This document shows, piece by piece, positions 42,077-52,743 of a DNA stretch of 59,764 bases. The stretch lies in contig JAKQOW010000163.1 of the NCBI GenBank assembly GCA_029565065.1, forward strand, positions 1-59,764. The letters are read 5' to 3'. Positions within the stretch are counted from its first letter, which is position 1; each line of letters begins with the position of its first letter. The notes beneath the pieces are model-generated. The model saw nothing but the letters and a program-made list of their open reading frames with translations. It did not search any database and was not told the origin of the DNA. This stretch comes from Acidobacteriota bacterium (GTDB lineage: Bacteria > Acidobacteriota > JAAYUB01). The position numbers and the translations under genes are program-made.

Positions 42077-44968
42077 TCAGCTTTCGTCAGCGACGGGCTT
42101 TGTGGCGGGGGCCGGCATGGGTTCCGCCACAGTGCAGTTGCGGCCGCGCTGTTTGGCCTGGTACATCAGAGTGTCGGCGGTCCGGATCAGCTGGTCGGGG
42201 AGTTCGTCCGGACGATCCACGGGGCTGGTGGCAGTGGTCACCCCGATGCTCACCGTGCAATGGACGGCCTGGCCCTCGTGTTCCACGGGGTAGTATTCCA
42301 GCATGAGCCGGATCTTTTCGGCCACCCGCTTGCCCCCGTCCAGCGGGGTTAAGGGCAGCAGCACCAGGAACTCCTCGCCGCCGAAGCGGGCGATGCAGTC
42401 GGTGGTGCGCAGACCGGAGCGCAGGCAGCGGGCGACGTGTTGCAGGACCCGGTCGCCCAGCTCGTGGCCGTGGGCGTCGTTGATCGCCTTGAAGTGGTCG
42501 ATGTCCAGCATGAGGAGGGTCAACGGCTCGGCCGGGCGGGACCGGGCCAGCCGGCGGCATTCCTGGAGGAGGGAGCGGAGAAAGTAACGCCGGTTGAACA
42601 ACCCCGTCAGCTCGTCGGTGGTGGCCAGCCGCGACAACAGGGTGTTCTTCTTCTCCAACTCGTGGGTGGCGGTGCGGACCAGCTCGCCGAGGTGCTCTTT
42701 TTCCTGCTCGATGGCGTGCAGGCGCCAGCGGAAGAGCAGGAAGATGAGCAGGCAGGCCAGGAGCGCGGCCAGCAGTTGGAACAGCGGATTCTGCCAGAAC
42801 GGCGGGGCGATCCAGAAGGTGGCCAGCCGCGCCTTGCCCTGCAGCCGGGTCCCCTCGAAGTGGTGGAGGTCCAGCGCGTATTCTCCGGCCGGCAGGTTGG
42901 TGAATTCCCGCTGGAAGACCTGGCCCGGCGCGGAGAAGTTCTCGTCGAACCCGCTGAGCTTGGAACTGACCCGCAGGTTCTGCGGATCCTGGAACCAGAG
43001 CACGTCGAACGCAAAACGGATGCTGCGCACCCCGGCGGGAAGCGCCAGATTGCGGGCCTGGCGGTAGAGGAGCCGCTGGCCGCCCCGCAGCGTCACCTCC
43101 ATCCGGTCCAACGCCACCTGGGGGCGCCCTTCCGGCGGACGGTTCGGGTCGACGATGGCGCGACTGACCCGGCTGGCGCCGCCGAATGTGCCGAACCAGA
43201 AATTTCCTTCGCCATCCACCGCGGCGCTGTGATGGGTGGTGAACTCGTCGCCGGCCAGGCCGTGAGCGGTGGTCAGGGTGCGGATCACGCCCTCCGAGCG
43301 CGTGTCGAGAAGCGCCGCCCCGGAATCGGTGCCCAGCCAGAGCAGGTTGTCACCCGCCCGGAGGAAGACGGTGCAGTTCAGGTTCGGCAACCCGGCGGCG
43401 AGCCCGATATGGCTGAATTGCCGTTCGCCCCGCCAGATGTACACGCCCTGGTTGGTGGCCAGCCACAGCCGGTCATCCAACCAGATGATGTCGTAAATGG
43501 AGAGGAGCGACTGATTGTCGGGCGGCTGGAGGGTGGTAAACCGGCGGCCGTCGAACCGGACGAAGCCGCCGCCGATGGTGCCCAGAAACAGACCGGTGTG
43601 GCCGGGGATGCGGGTGATCCGCCGAACGTAGTTGACCGGCAGGCCGTGCTCCTGGGTATACGCCTGGATCCCGTCCGGTGCGATCCGGGACAGCCCCTGG
43701 CGCCCGCCGGCCCAGACCACACCGTCGTCGTCGCGGTACAGTTCCAGCACCTCGTTGCCGGCCAGGCCGTCGGCTGTGGTCAAAACCCGTCGCCTGGTGC
43801 CGTCGATCACCACCACGCCGCCGCCGTCGGTGGACAGCCACAACCGGCCGTCAGGCGCAGGCAGGATGGTCCAGACGTAATAGCGGCGGAAAAATCCGTC
43901 TGGATCCGGATAAGCCTGCATCCGCCCGTCGGCATAGAAGTAGAGTCCCTCGGTGGTGGCACACCAGGTCCGCTGCCGGACGGCGTCCCAGGTCACCGCG
44001 ATGACGCTGCGGCCGGGCAGGCCGGCCCGGGCGTCGAAGATCTCGGTCTGCCGTTTGGCCAGGAGACTGACGCCGTGGTTGGTCCCGAACCAGAGGTTGC
44101 CTTCGCGGTCCCGGAACGACGACCAGACCGGCAATCCGCCCAGGCCGGTTCCGGTGTCGAACCGATGGAGCCGGTCGCCGTCCCAGTGGAGCAGCGACAC
44201 GGTGGTGCCGGCCCAGATGGTGCCGTCGCCGTCCTGGACCAGGGTCAGGATGCGGAACGGGCTTGAGCCGGTGACGGGCCCCGTGGGCGCACCGCGCGCG
44301 TGATCGATGAAATACAATCCCGTGTCCGTGCCCACCCACACGTCGCCGCCGTCGATGGCGCGCAGGTCGTTGACGGCGGCCGGGAGGAGATAGCTGCGGA
44401 CGTCCTCCGGCTGCTTCGGATCCATGCGGAACACGCGGCGGGTGGTGGTGGCAACATAGAGCGCCCGCCCGTCGGTGGTGAGCGCGGTCAGCGGATCCAC
44501 CACGCCGGGTATGCCGACGGCCGCCCACACATCGTCCGGGCCGAGCCGGTACACGGCCCGCTCGGCCATCAGGTACAGTTCGCCGCGCAGGGTCACGAAC
44601 CGGCGGACCCGGCCGCCGAGGTCCTGCCGAAAGATGAAATGGTCATGCTGGGCGTCATAGACACACGGGCCACGAAACGTGCCGGCCCAGAGCCGGCCCT
44701 GGCTGTCCACGCCGATGGCTTCAACGACGTTCTGGAGCACCCCCTGCGCGTCCCGGTAGGTGACGAACTGGCGGCCGTTGAAGCGCGAAATCCCGCCGGT
44801 GCAACCGATCCAGACGTACCCCTGATTGTCCTGATGGATCGCCCACACCTGCGAGGAGGCCAGCCCGTCTTCGGGGCGCCAGTTGCGGAACGGCAGCACC
44901 TGGGCGGGACACAACGCCGCCGCGCTCCAGACCGCCACCAGCATGAATATCCAGGCTGTTCGTCTCAA
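42077..44968 (-). CDS. Beta-propeller sensor diguanylate cyclase (Reg_prop-Y_Y_Y-GGDEF)
   Basis: A 963-aa membrane sensor. After a signal peptide come about 12-14 propeller repeats (WAIHQDNQGYVWIGCTGG and similar), then a Y_Y_Y beta domain (about residues 640-760), one membrane helix (about 765-785), a short coiled coil and a C-terminal GGDEF domain. The active site is ARFGGEEFLVLLP, preceded by the inhibitory RTTD site. It should make c-di-GMP in response to a periplasmic ligand. The TTG start at 44968 gives a good signal peptide; ATG at 44944 is the alternative. Confidence 0.9.
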   Translation of the reverse strand: MRRTAWIFMLVAVWSAAALCPAQVLPFRNWRPEDGLASSQVWAIHQDNQGYVWIGCTGGISRFNGRQFVTYRDAQGVLQNVVEAIGVDSQGRLWAGTFRGPCVYDAQHDHFIFRQDLGGRVRRFVTLRGELYLMAERAVYRLGPDDVWAAVGIPGVVDPLTALTTDGRALYVATTTRRVFRMDPKQPEDVRSYLLPAAVNDLRAIDGGDVWVGTDTGLYFIDHARGAPTGPVTGSSPFRILTLVQDGDGTIWAGTTVSLLHWDGDRLHRFDTGTGLGGLPVWSSFRDREGNLWFGTNHGVSLLAKRQTEIFDARAGLPGRSVIAVTWDAVRQRTWCATTEGLYFYADGRMQAYPDPDGFFRRYYVWTILPAPDGRLWLSTDGGGVVVIDGTRRRVLTTADGLAGNEVLELYRDDDGVVWAGGRQGLSRIAPDGIQAYTQEHGLPVNYVRRITRIPGHTGLFLGTIGGGFVRFDGRRFTTLQPPDNQSLLSIYDIIWLDDRLWLATNQGVYIWRGERQFSHIGLAAGLPNLNCTVFLRAGDNLLWLGTDSGAALLDTRSEGVIRTLTTAHGLAGDEFTTHHSAAVDGEGNFWFGTFGGASRVSRAIVDPNRPPEGRPQVALDRMEVTLRGGQRLLYRQARNLALPAGVRSIRFAFDVLWFQDPQNLRVSSKLSGFDENFSAPGQVFQREFTNLPAGEYALDLHHFEGTRLQGKARLATFWIAPPFWQNPLFQLLAALLACLLIFLLFRWRLHAIEQEKEHLGELVRTATHELEKKNTLLSRLATTDELTGLFNRRYFLRSLLQECRRLARSRPAEPLTLLMLDIDHFKAINDAHGHELGDRVLQHVARCLRSGLRTTDCIARFGGEEFLVLLPLTPLDGGKRVAEKIRLMLEYYPVEHEGQAVHCTVSIGVTTATSPVDRPDELPDQLIRTADTLMYQAKQRGRNCTVAEPMPAPATKPVADES

Positions 44969-44977
44969 GTGAGTCCG

Positions 44978-45199
44978 TCAGGAGATGGTTTTCTTGTTTC
45001 TCAGCCGGACGAGCGACTCGTCGTTCACGCCGACGGCGATGAGGGCGATGGCGCAGTCGACGTGATAACGGTTGCGCTCCTCGTGCCAATCCCGCACCCA
45101 CAACTGGCACCGGTCACGCAGACACGCCCGATCCAGCAGCGGGCAGATCTTGGCCGTCGCCGTGGCGCTCGTGTCAGGGTCGGGCACACAGTCGTCCAT
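44978..45199 (-). CDS. Small Cys-rich protein
   Basis: A 73-aa protein with five Cys (DDCVPD, KICPLL, RACLRD, DRCQLW, HVDC) and nearby His/Asp, which suggests metal or cluster binding. ATG 45199 is preceded by AGGAG. No family is recognised. Its stop is 10 bp before the start of the propeller cyclase gene, so they may share a transcript. Confidence 0.65.
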   Translation of the reverse strand: MDDCVPDPDTSATATAKICPLLDRACLRDRCQLWVRDWHEERNRYHVDCAIALIAVGVNDESLVRLRNKKTIS

Positions 45200-45295
45200 G
45201 TGGGCGCTCCTTGATGAGGATATTGTAACAACAAATGCCCGCCGCATAGGCACAAATCTTTCCATGCGGCCCCGGCAGGGACACGCCCCGGAGGC

Positions 45296-45324
45296 TTGCC
45301 TTGCCGGGTGGCGGCGGTTATACT
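45296..45324 (+). promoter_or_regulatory. Promoter of the UDP-sugar gene pair
   Basis: TTGCCT (45296-45301), 17 bp, TATACT (45319-45324), followed by AGGAGAGG and the ATG at 45352. The leader is about 20 nt. Confidence 0.55.
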
Positions 45325-45351
45325 ACGCCAAACTCCGCAGGAGAGGCGCGC

Positions 45352-46304
45352 ATGATACGGATTCTGGTCACCGGCGGTGCGGGTTTCATCGGCTCGCACC
45401 TGTGTGAGCGTCTGCTGGCTTCCGGCGACGAGGTGATCTGCCTGGACAACCTGTTCACGGGCCAGAAGCACAACATCGAGCACCTCCTCAGGGAGCCCCG
45501 GTTCGAGTTTGTCCGGCACGACCTGGTGGAGCCGATCCTGCTCGAGGTGGACCAGATCTACAATCTGGCCTGCCCCGCCTCCCCCGTCCACTACCAGTTC
45601 AACCCGGTGAAAACCGTCAAGACCAACGTGATGGGAACGATCAACATGCTGGGCCTGGCCAAGCGGGTGCGCGCGCGCATCCTGCAGGCGTCCACCAGCG
45701 AGGTGTACGGCAATCCGGCGGTGCACCCCCAACCGGAGTCGTACTGGGGCAACGTCAATCCCATCGGTGTCCGCAGTTGCTATGATGAAGGCAAGCGCCT
45801 GGCCGAAACCCTGATGATGGACTACCACCGCCAGAACCGGGTCGACATTCGCATCGTGCGCATCTTCAACACCTACGGACCCCGCATGAGCGTGGGCGAC
45901 GGACGGGTGGTGAGCAATTTCATCGTCCAGGCGCTGCGGGGCCAGCCGATCACCCTCTTCGGCGACGGCAGCCAGACGCGCTCGTTCTGCTTCATCGCCG
46001 ACATGCTGGACGGGTTGATCCGGATGATGAACAACGGCGACGATTTCATCGGCCCCGTCAACCTGGGCAATCCCGAAGAGTTCACCATCCGGGAGCTGGC
46101 CGACGCGGTGCTCCGGCTCACCGGCTCGTCCTCGCCGGTGGAGCACCGGCCGCTCCCCCCGGACGATCCGGAACGGCGCCGGCCCGACATCACCCTGGCG
46201 CGAAACCGGCTCGGCTGGGAACCGCGCACCCCGCTTGCGGAGGGCCTCGTGCCCACCGTCGAATACTTCCGCCGCGTGCTGGCGGACCCGGCGGGAGGCG
46301 CGGC

Positions 46305-46308
<4 letters not shown>
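45352..46308 (+). CDS. UDP-glucuronate decarboxylase (UDP-xylose synthase) family
   Basis: A 318-aa extended SDR enzyme. The NAD-binding motif is [18 protein letters not shown], and the catalytic tetrad lies in [10 protein letters not shown] and [10 protein letters not shown], with YDEGKR characteristic of [21 protein letters not shown] is also specific to this group. It makes UDP-xylose from UDP-glucuronate. It overlaps galE by 4 bp. Confidence 0.9.
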
Positions 46309-47279
<971 letters not shown>

Positions 47280-47301
47280 GGCGGGCGACAGGGTGTGGCC
47301 C

Positions 47302-47856
47302 ATGGAGCGCAAGCAGATGATCCGACGCATGGGCAACCACGGACGACAGGGACGGTGGTGGTGGTTGGCGCTGATCGCCGGACTGGCCTGGGCCGGTTGG
47401 GCTGCCGGTGATGAGGAGCACAAGCGCGAGCTGCCCCCGGTTCCCCGCATCGAGGAAACCGTCGAGCTCGCGGCCATCACCCACGCAAGCGACTTCACCG
47501 CATTCATGGAGCGGCACAGTTTTCCCCTGCCCGACGTTCCCCTTGCCCGCTTCACCGCGCGGGTCGCCGGCCGACCGATCATCACCGCGGTCTTCCGCCT
47601 GACCGATGCGGCCACGGTGGGCCGGATGTACTTCGACTTTCAGGAACAGCTCAACGTGAACCTCAACCTGGAGGCCTCGCCCGACAATCGCTGGACGGCG
47701 TACAAGGTCACCCCTCTGGCTAACAATCGTTCGGGAGCCGGCGTGCTGTCCTACACGAACGGCCAGGCCGGTTACGCGCTGCAGTACGCGTTCCAGGGCA
47801 ACTACGAGCAGAATCTGGCGACGGTGACGGTGACGCTGAAACCGCCCGTACCCTGA
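47302..47856 (+). CDS. Secreted protein of unknown function
   Basis: A 184-aa protein with an N-terminal hydrophobic stretch (WWWLALIAGLAWAGWAAG), probably a signal peptide. The start is unclear: ATG 47302 has a weak AGGG upstream, while ATG 47317 has GGAG nine bases upstream. The mature part is a small beta-rich domain; no family is recognised. It begins 22 bp after galE and may be co-transcribed. Confidence 0.6.
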   Translation: MERKQMIRRMGNHGRQGRWWWLALIAGLAWAGWAAGDEEHKRELPPVPRIEETVELAAITHASDFTAFMERHSFPLPDVPLARFTARVAGRPIITAVFRLTDAATVGRMYFDFQEQLNVNLNLEASPDNRWTAYKVTPLANNRSGAGVLSYTNGQAGYALQYAFQGNYEQNLATVTVTLKPPVP

Positions 47857-47874
47857 TCCGGTCTTTTCCCGGTG

Positions 47875-49560
47875 TCAGCGCCGGGCCAGCACGGACTGGA
47901 TTATCGCCAACACATCCCCGGATTGGAACGGTTTGGGCAGATACTCGACGGCGCCGGCGTTGAGGATCTCCTGAATCCATTCCTCGGTGGCATACCCGCT
48001 GGTGATGATCACCGGCACCCGGGGCCAGGTCCGGCGGATGGCATCGAACACGGCGCGCCCCCGATTCTCGTCCATGCTCAAATCCAGGATAGCCAGGTCG
48101 ACGGGGGCGGCTTCGCCCTGGCAAAAGGCCAGAGCGTTTTGGGGATCGTTGAAGACGGTCACGGTGAAATCCCGCGCCTGCAGCAGTTTTTGGAGAAAGA
48201 GGGCCACCAGTTCCTCGGCATCCAAAACCAGGATCCGTCCGACGACCAAGGCCGGCGCCGCGCTGGTCGCGTCGGCTTCAACAGGCTCCGCTTGCAGCGG
48301 CAGGTAGAGTCGGAAGGCGGTGCCGCGGCCGGCCCGGCTCTCCACGTGAATTCCGCCGCCGTGGTTCTGGACAGTCCCGTACACCATGGGTAAACCCAGT
48401 CCGGCCGGCTGGCCTGCGGTTTTTGTGCTGAAGAAAGGTTCGAAGATATGGGGAAGGATCTTGGGATCGATGCCGGGGCCGGTGTCCGAAACCTCCACCG
48501 CCAGGTAGTCGCCGGCGCGTTTCAGGTGGAGCGCCTGGCTGTCTTCGTCGGCTACCCGGGTCACCGTGGAGGCGAACGTCAATGTCCCGCCCTCGGGCAT
48601 GGCGTCGCGGGCGTTTATCGCCAGATTCATGAGCGCCTGATAGAGCTGGTTACGGTCGCCGCGGATCACGGCCGGATCTGCCCGCAGTTCCAACGTCACC
48701 TGGATGTTGCGCGGGAACGTGTTGCGGAGAAGCTGGCCCAGCTCACCCAGCAGCTCATGCAGATCCACCCGGGTGACCCGGAGCTTGCCGCGGCGGGCGA
48801 AGGCGAGCAGCTGGTCGGTCAACTCGGCCGCCCGCTGGGCGGCGGTGATGACGGAGTGAAGCGGGTCCAGCAGGGGCTTGTCCGGATGCTGCAGCAGGAT
48901 CAGTTCGGCGTTGCCGAGGATCCCCGTGAGCAGGTTGTTGAACTGGCGGGCGATGCCGCCGGCCAGATGCCCGACCGCCTCGAGCTTCTGAGCCTGCAGG
49001 AGCTGCTTCTGCAGTTGCCGGCGCTCGTGCTGCAGCTGCTTGAGGCGGGTGATGTCCCGCGCGACCAGCATCAGAAAGCGGGCGGGCCCGCATTCCACGG
49101 TCCGCATGCGGAACTGGACGGGGATGCTCCGGCCGTCCGTCCGGTTCCAGACGGAATCCACCAGCGATTCCAGCTTGGAGGCCGAAGCCGTCCCTTCGTC
49201 GGTGGTCAGAGGAACATCGCCTTCGGTGGGCGCCGCCTCGGTCCGCAGCTGGAAAAAGGAGGCGAACGGCTTGCCTTGCACCGCGGCCGCGTCGTCCAAA
49301 CCGAGCAGCGTCAGCGCTTGCCGGTTGACGAACCGGATCAGCCCCTGGTCCAGAATAAAAACCGCGTCGGGCAGCTCGGTGACGATGGATCGGAAATACG
49401 CATCCGCGGCAGTGGGGTCGGCGGTGCCGCGCATGCGGCGGCGAAGTTGCGCCGCGAGCAAGACGATCGCCACCAGCGCCGCCGCGAGCAGGATGGCGAG
49501 AACCACCACTCCGCCGGAGGTTTCCAGAGCGGCCACAAGCTGGGGGTAACGGCTGGGCAT
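47875..49560 (-). CDS. Hybrid histidine kinase-like protein lacking the phosphoacceptor His
   Basis: A 561-aa protein: one N-terminal membrane helix (about residues 10-35), a PAS domain (about 45-170), a DHp/HATPase core (about 195-430) and a C-terminal receiver (about 445-560). The ATPase is intact (NLAINARDAMPEG, SDTGPGIDPKI, GLGLPMVYG). In the H-box, where LAGGIAHDFNNLL is usual, the sequence is LAGGIARQFNNLL, so the phosphorylated His is Arg (codon CGC). The receiver keeps its Asp (AILDLSMD), Thr/Ser (TSGY) and Lys (LPKPF), but its acidic pair is altered (LDAEE). ATG 49560 follows TATAAT by 7 bp. It is divergent from two permeases. Confidence 0.85.
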   Translation of the reverse strand: MPSRYPQLVAALETSGGVVVLAILLAAALVAIVLLAAQLRRRMRGTADPTAADAYFRSIVTELPDAVFILDQGLIRFVNRQALTLLGLDDAAAVQGKPFASFFQLRTEAAPTEGDVPLTTDEGTASASKLESLVDSVWNRTDGRSIPVQFRMRTVECGPARFLMLVARDITRLKQLQHERRQLQKQLLQAQKLEAVGHLAGGIARQFNNLLTGILGNAELILLQHPDKPLLDPLHSVITAAQRAAELTDQLLAFARRGKLRVTRVDLHELLGELGQLLRNTFPRNIQVTLELRADPAVIRGDRNQLYQALMNLAINARDAMPEGGTLTFASTVTRVADEDSQALHLKRAGDYLAVEVSDTGPGIDPKILPHIFEPFFSTKTAGQPAGLGLPMVYGTVQNHGGGIHVESRAGRGTAFRLYLPLQAEPVEADATSAAPALVVGRILVLDAEELVALFLQKLLQARDFTVTVFNDPQNALAFCQGEAAPVDLAILDLSMDENRGRAVFDAIRRTWPRVPVIITSGYATEEWIQEILNAGAVEYLPKPFQSGDVLAIIQSVLARR

Positions 49561-49567
49561 TGCCCGC

Positions 49568-49573
49568 ATTATA
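49568..49573 (-). promoter_or_regulatory. -10 box of the hybrid kinase gene, leaderless geometry
   Basis: TATAAT on the minus strand, 7 bp before the ATG at 49560. There is no clear -35 and no ribosome-binding site. Transcription would start at the AUG. Confidence 0.45.
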
Positions 49574-49700
49574 GCACAGCGCCAGGGAAGAGCCGGCGGT
49601 CGCGCCCGGCGCCGGGCGGGAGATCGAAACGGTTCTGGGCAAACAGGAGTCGCATCGGCGCCCGCTTCGTATATACTGGTGCCCGAATCGGCGGAGATCC

Positions 49701-50942
49701 ATGCCAATGGCCAAGCGCGTGTACATAACCGATTTGTTCCGCGAGGCGATACGCGTGATGCGCGAAAACCTGCTGCGGACGTTTCTCACGGTGCTGGGGA
49801 TCACCATCGGCGTCACGTCGCTGATCACGGTCATGACGGTCATCGAGGGCGCCACGGACTACGTGGCCGACGAGATCGCCGACCTCGGCAGCAACGTCTT
49901 CCAGGTCACCAAGGTGGCCAACATTTCCGAGGGGATCGACGAGGTGATCAAATCGTTCCGCCGGAAGAACATCACCTGGGAGAATTACCTCTTCGTCCGG
50001 GACCACTCCCGCTGGGCCGTGCGGGTCGGCGCGCAGGCCAGCATGGGCGGCACCGTCCGCTTCGGCAACGAATACATTCAAGACAGCCGCATCGACGGCG
50101 CGACCGCCAACATGATCGACATCAGCACGCGCGAGCTGGTGGACGGACGATTTTTCACCGAGCAGGAATCGCAGTTCGCGCGCCGGGTGTGCGTCGTCGG
50201 CTGGGACATCCGGGAGCGGCTCTTCCCCGGCCAGGATCCGGTGGGCAAATACCTGAAGATCGCCGACATGCCGTTCCGGATCGTCGGCGTGTGCAAGAAG
50301 CTGGGCAGCGTGCTCGGCCAGACCCAGGACAACTTCGTGATGATCCCGCTGGCGGTGTTCTTCAAGATGTACGGCAGCCAGCGGAGCCTGGATCTGTTCG
50401 TCCAGACCGCCTCGCCGGAGACATTCGGCCACGCGATGGACGAGGTGCGCGTCTTCATGCGGGTGCTGCGCGGCCGGAAGTACGAGATGAAGGATGACTT
50501 CTCCATCAACACCGCCGACACCACCATGAAGCTGTTTGATGACATCATGGGCAACTTTTTCATGGTATTCCTCATGCTGTCCGCCGTGGCGGCCATCGTC
50601 GGCGGCATTGTGATCATGAACATCATGCTGGTGTCGGTCACCGACCGCGTCAACGAGATCGGCGTCCGGCGCGCGGTGGGTGCGGCGCAGGGCGACATCC
50701 TGGCGCAGTTTCTGCTCGAGTCGCTTCTCATCTGCACCGTCGGCGGGGTGCTCGGGGTGCTGCTCGGATTCGGCGCCGCGGAGATCTTCAGTCGCCTGGC
50801 CGACGTGCCGGCCGGCGTCAAGGTGTGGGTGGCGGCATTCGGCGTGGGCTTGTCCAGTCTGATCGGGCTGTTTTTCGGAATCTACCCGGCCTGGCGGGCG
50901 GCGCGCCTCGATCCCGTGGAGGCGCTCCGCGCGGAGCGATAG
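49701..50942 (+). CDS. MacB/FtsX-family ABC transporter permease
   Basis: A 413-aa permease. TM1 near residue 25-48 (LRTFLTVLGITIGVTSLITV) is followed by a large periplasmic MacB_PCD domain (about 50-280) and three C-terminal helices. NIMLVSVTDRVNEIGVRRAVGA and PAWRAARLDPVEALR are FtsX-family hallmarks. MacB-type permeases transmit force for export of lipoproteins, antibiotics or peptides. No ATPase or membrane-fusion partner is next to it. A TATACT near 49673 may be its -10. It is followed 9 bp later by a paralogue. Confidence 0.9.
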   Translation: MPMAKRVYITDLFREAIRVMRENLLRTFLTVLGITIGVTSLITVMTVIEGATDYVADEIADLGSNVFQVTKVANISEGIDEVIKSFRRKNITWENYLFVRDHSRWAVRVGAQASMGGTVRFGNEYIQDSRIDGATANMIDISTRELVDGRFFTEQESQFARRVCVVGWDIRERLFPGQDPVGKYLKIADMPFRIVGVCKKLGSVLGQTQDNFVMIPLAVFFKMYGSQRSLDLFVQTASPETFGHAMDEVRVFMRVLRGRKYEMKDDFSINTADTTMKLFDDIMGNFFMVFLMLSAVAAIVGGIVIMNIMLVSVTDRVNEIGVRRAVGAAQGDILAQFLLESLLICTVGGVLGVLLGFGAAEIFSRLADVPAGVKVWVAAFGVGLSSLIGLFFGIYPAWRAARLDPVEALRAER

Positions 50943-50951
50943 GAGACAGCC

Positions 50952-52208
50952 ATGACCTGGGCCGAGCTGCGGGAGACGGTGCTGGTGGCGATGGGTGAGC
51001 TTCACCGCCACAAATTCCGCTCCTTTCTGACGGTGCTCGGTGTGACCATCGGCGTCCTGGCGGTGATCACCATCGCCGCGATCATCCACGGCCTGAACGC
51101 CAGCGTCATGGACCGGGTGGCCGCGCTCGGCAGCAAAGGGTTCTTCGCCATCAAGTACGACGCCGGCATGCGCATGGGCCACATGAGCCGGGAGGAGCGG
51201 CAGCGCAAGGACTTCACCTACACCGACGTGGTGGCGCTGCGCGAGCAGGCCCGGCTGGTCCAGGAGGTTTCACCGTTTCTGACGGCCCGCTCCGTGTTCG
51301 GGGACGCCTATGTCGTCAAGTACCGCAACGAGCGGGCCGAAAACCCCATCATCCGCGGCGTCGAAGCCAATTTTGCCGACACCATGGGCACGGTGACCGT
51401 GCACGCGGGGCGTTTTTTCACATCCGTCGATTCCGAACGCAGCCTGCGTGTGACCGTACTCGGCTACGGGATTGCCCAAGCCCTGTTTCCCGTCGAGGAT
51501 CCCATCGGCCGTGAAATCCGGATCAACGGCATCCCGTTCACGGTGGTGGGAACGCTGGACCACCAGGAATCGCTGTTCGGTGGATTCAGCGAGGACAACT
51601 ATGTGCTGCTCCCCTACGGCACGTTCCGCAAGATGTGGTCGGAGCTGACGGACATCGCCATCGCCTTCTCGGTGGAGGACGCGGGCCAGATCGAGGCGGC
51701 CATGGAAGAAGTGGAATTCCTGCTCCGGAAGCTCCGGCGGGTGCCGTACAACAAGCCGAACAACTTCAGCCTGTTTACGGCCAACTTTCTGGTGGACCTG
51801 TGGAATCAGCTCACCTTCGTCCTGTTTGTGATCACCATCGTGATCGCCTCCATCGGCCTGATGGTGGGCGGCATCGGGGTGATGAACATCATGCTGGTGT
51901 CGGTCAAGGAGCGGACTCGCGAAATCGGCGTGCGCAAGGCGGTGGGCGCCCGACCCCGGAACATCCTGTTCCAGTTCGTCGTCGAGGCGGTGACCCTGAC
52001 CACGCTGGGTGGAGTGTGCGGGGTCGCGGCGGCGGCCCTGGTCACCCTGTTGATCAACCTGCTGGTGCCCGAGTTGCCGGCGCAGATGTCGCTGTACTGG
52101 ATCGGCATCGGGGTGGGCGTGTCCATGTCGGTGGGGCTGATCTTCGGGATCTGGCCGGCATACAAGGCGTCCCGCCTCGATCCCATTCGCTGCCTGCATT
52201 ACGAGTGA
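50952..52208 (+). CDS. MacB/FtsX-family ABC transporter permease, second copy
   Basis: A 418-aa paralogue of the preceding gene with the same order: TM1 (FRSFLTVLGVTIGVLAVITI), a periplasmic domain, then three helices with MNIMLVSVKERTREIGVRKAVGA and PAYKASRLDPIRCLHYE. GGAG precedes the ATG. The two probably form a heterodimeric permease that needs an ATPase encoded elsewhere. The intergenic repeat zone and the IS element follow it. Confidence 0.9.
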   Translation: MTWAELRETVLVAMGELHRHKFRSFLTVLGVTIGVLAVITIAAIIHGLNASVMDRVAALGSKGFFAIKYDAGMRMGHMSREERQRKDFTYTDVVALREQARLVQEVSPFLTARSVFGDAYVVKYRNERAENPIIRGVEANFADTMGTVTVHAGRFFTSVDSERSLRVTVLGYGIAQALFPVEDPIGREIRINGIPFTVVGTLDHQESLFGGFSEDNYVLLPYGTFRKMWSELTDIAIAFSVEDAGQIEAAMEEVEFLLRKLRRVPYNKPNNFSLFTANFLVDLWNQLTFVLFVITIVIASIGLMVGGIGVMNIMLVSVKERTREIGVRKAVGARPRNILFQFVVEAVTLTTLGGVCGVAAAALVTLLINLLVPELPAQMSLYWIGIGVGVSMSVGLIFGIWPAYKASRLDPIRCLHYE

Positions 52209-52340
52209 GGAACGCCGGGCCGGGGTAGTGAACCGGTAGGCAGCAGGTAGTCAACAGTCAACAGTCGGCAGGCCAAGACCACCGTTGACCATGCGCCATC
52301 TGTAAACTTGCGAACCTGAAAACCTGCTAACCTTCATCTA
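52209..52340. repeat. Intergenic repeat-word zone left of the IS element
   Basis: 132 bp with short repeated words (TAGTCAACAGTCAACAGTCGGCAG; AACTTGCGAACCTGAAAACCTGCTAACC). The style is like the mosaics at 53897-54100 and 59578-59764. No gene is seen. Confidence 0.55.
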
Positions 52341-52355
52341 TGAGAAGAGCGCTCC
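52341..52355 (+). repeat. Left inverted repeat of the IS element
   Basis: TGAGAAGAGCGCTCC, a perfect 15-bp inverse of 53882-53896. Confidence 0.85.
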
Positions 52356-52743
52356 CGTCAAGACAAAAAACACCCTTCCCCTGGAGAGGGGCGCGTTCTG
52401 TCTGGACGTGGTGATTGCTTCCGGAGTCACAGACCATATTGCTCCTGTCTACCAATCTGTATGCGGCCGGCAGTCCGTCTTCATGAGATCGAGCGGGTCA
52501 CGTAACGTGTCGTGCCCGGCCACGATCAATCATCTAATCGGGCCCGTGAGGCCACATGAAGAACCATGCGCACTGTTCCCGCGGGCGGGAACAGACGGGG
52601 CGTCGAATCAAACGTCGGGCATGCAGGCCCATGAAAGTTGCCGGACCACCCCGCTGCGATGCCAGGCCGTCGGGGAGGCGGATGCCGGTTCATGGGCGAG
52701 TCCGCCTCCGCTGTTGGTCGCGTTGCGATTCAGATTGCAAAGA
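52356..52743 (-). ncRNA. Candidate bridge (seeker) RNA region of the IS element
   Basis: The long non-coding end downstream of the recombinase, where IS1111-group elements encode the guide RNA for target and donor recognition. It holds hairpins CTGTTCCC-GCGGGC-GGGAACAG (52573-52594), a CCCCT/AGGGG stem near 52379-52396 and a GGCGGA/TCCGCC pair near 52676-52706. RNA ends and guide loops cannot be set from one copy. Confidence 0.4.
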
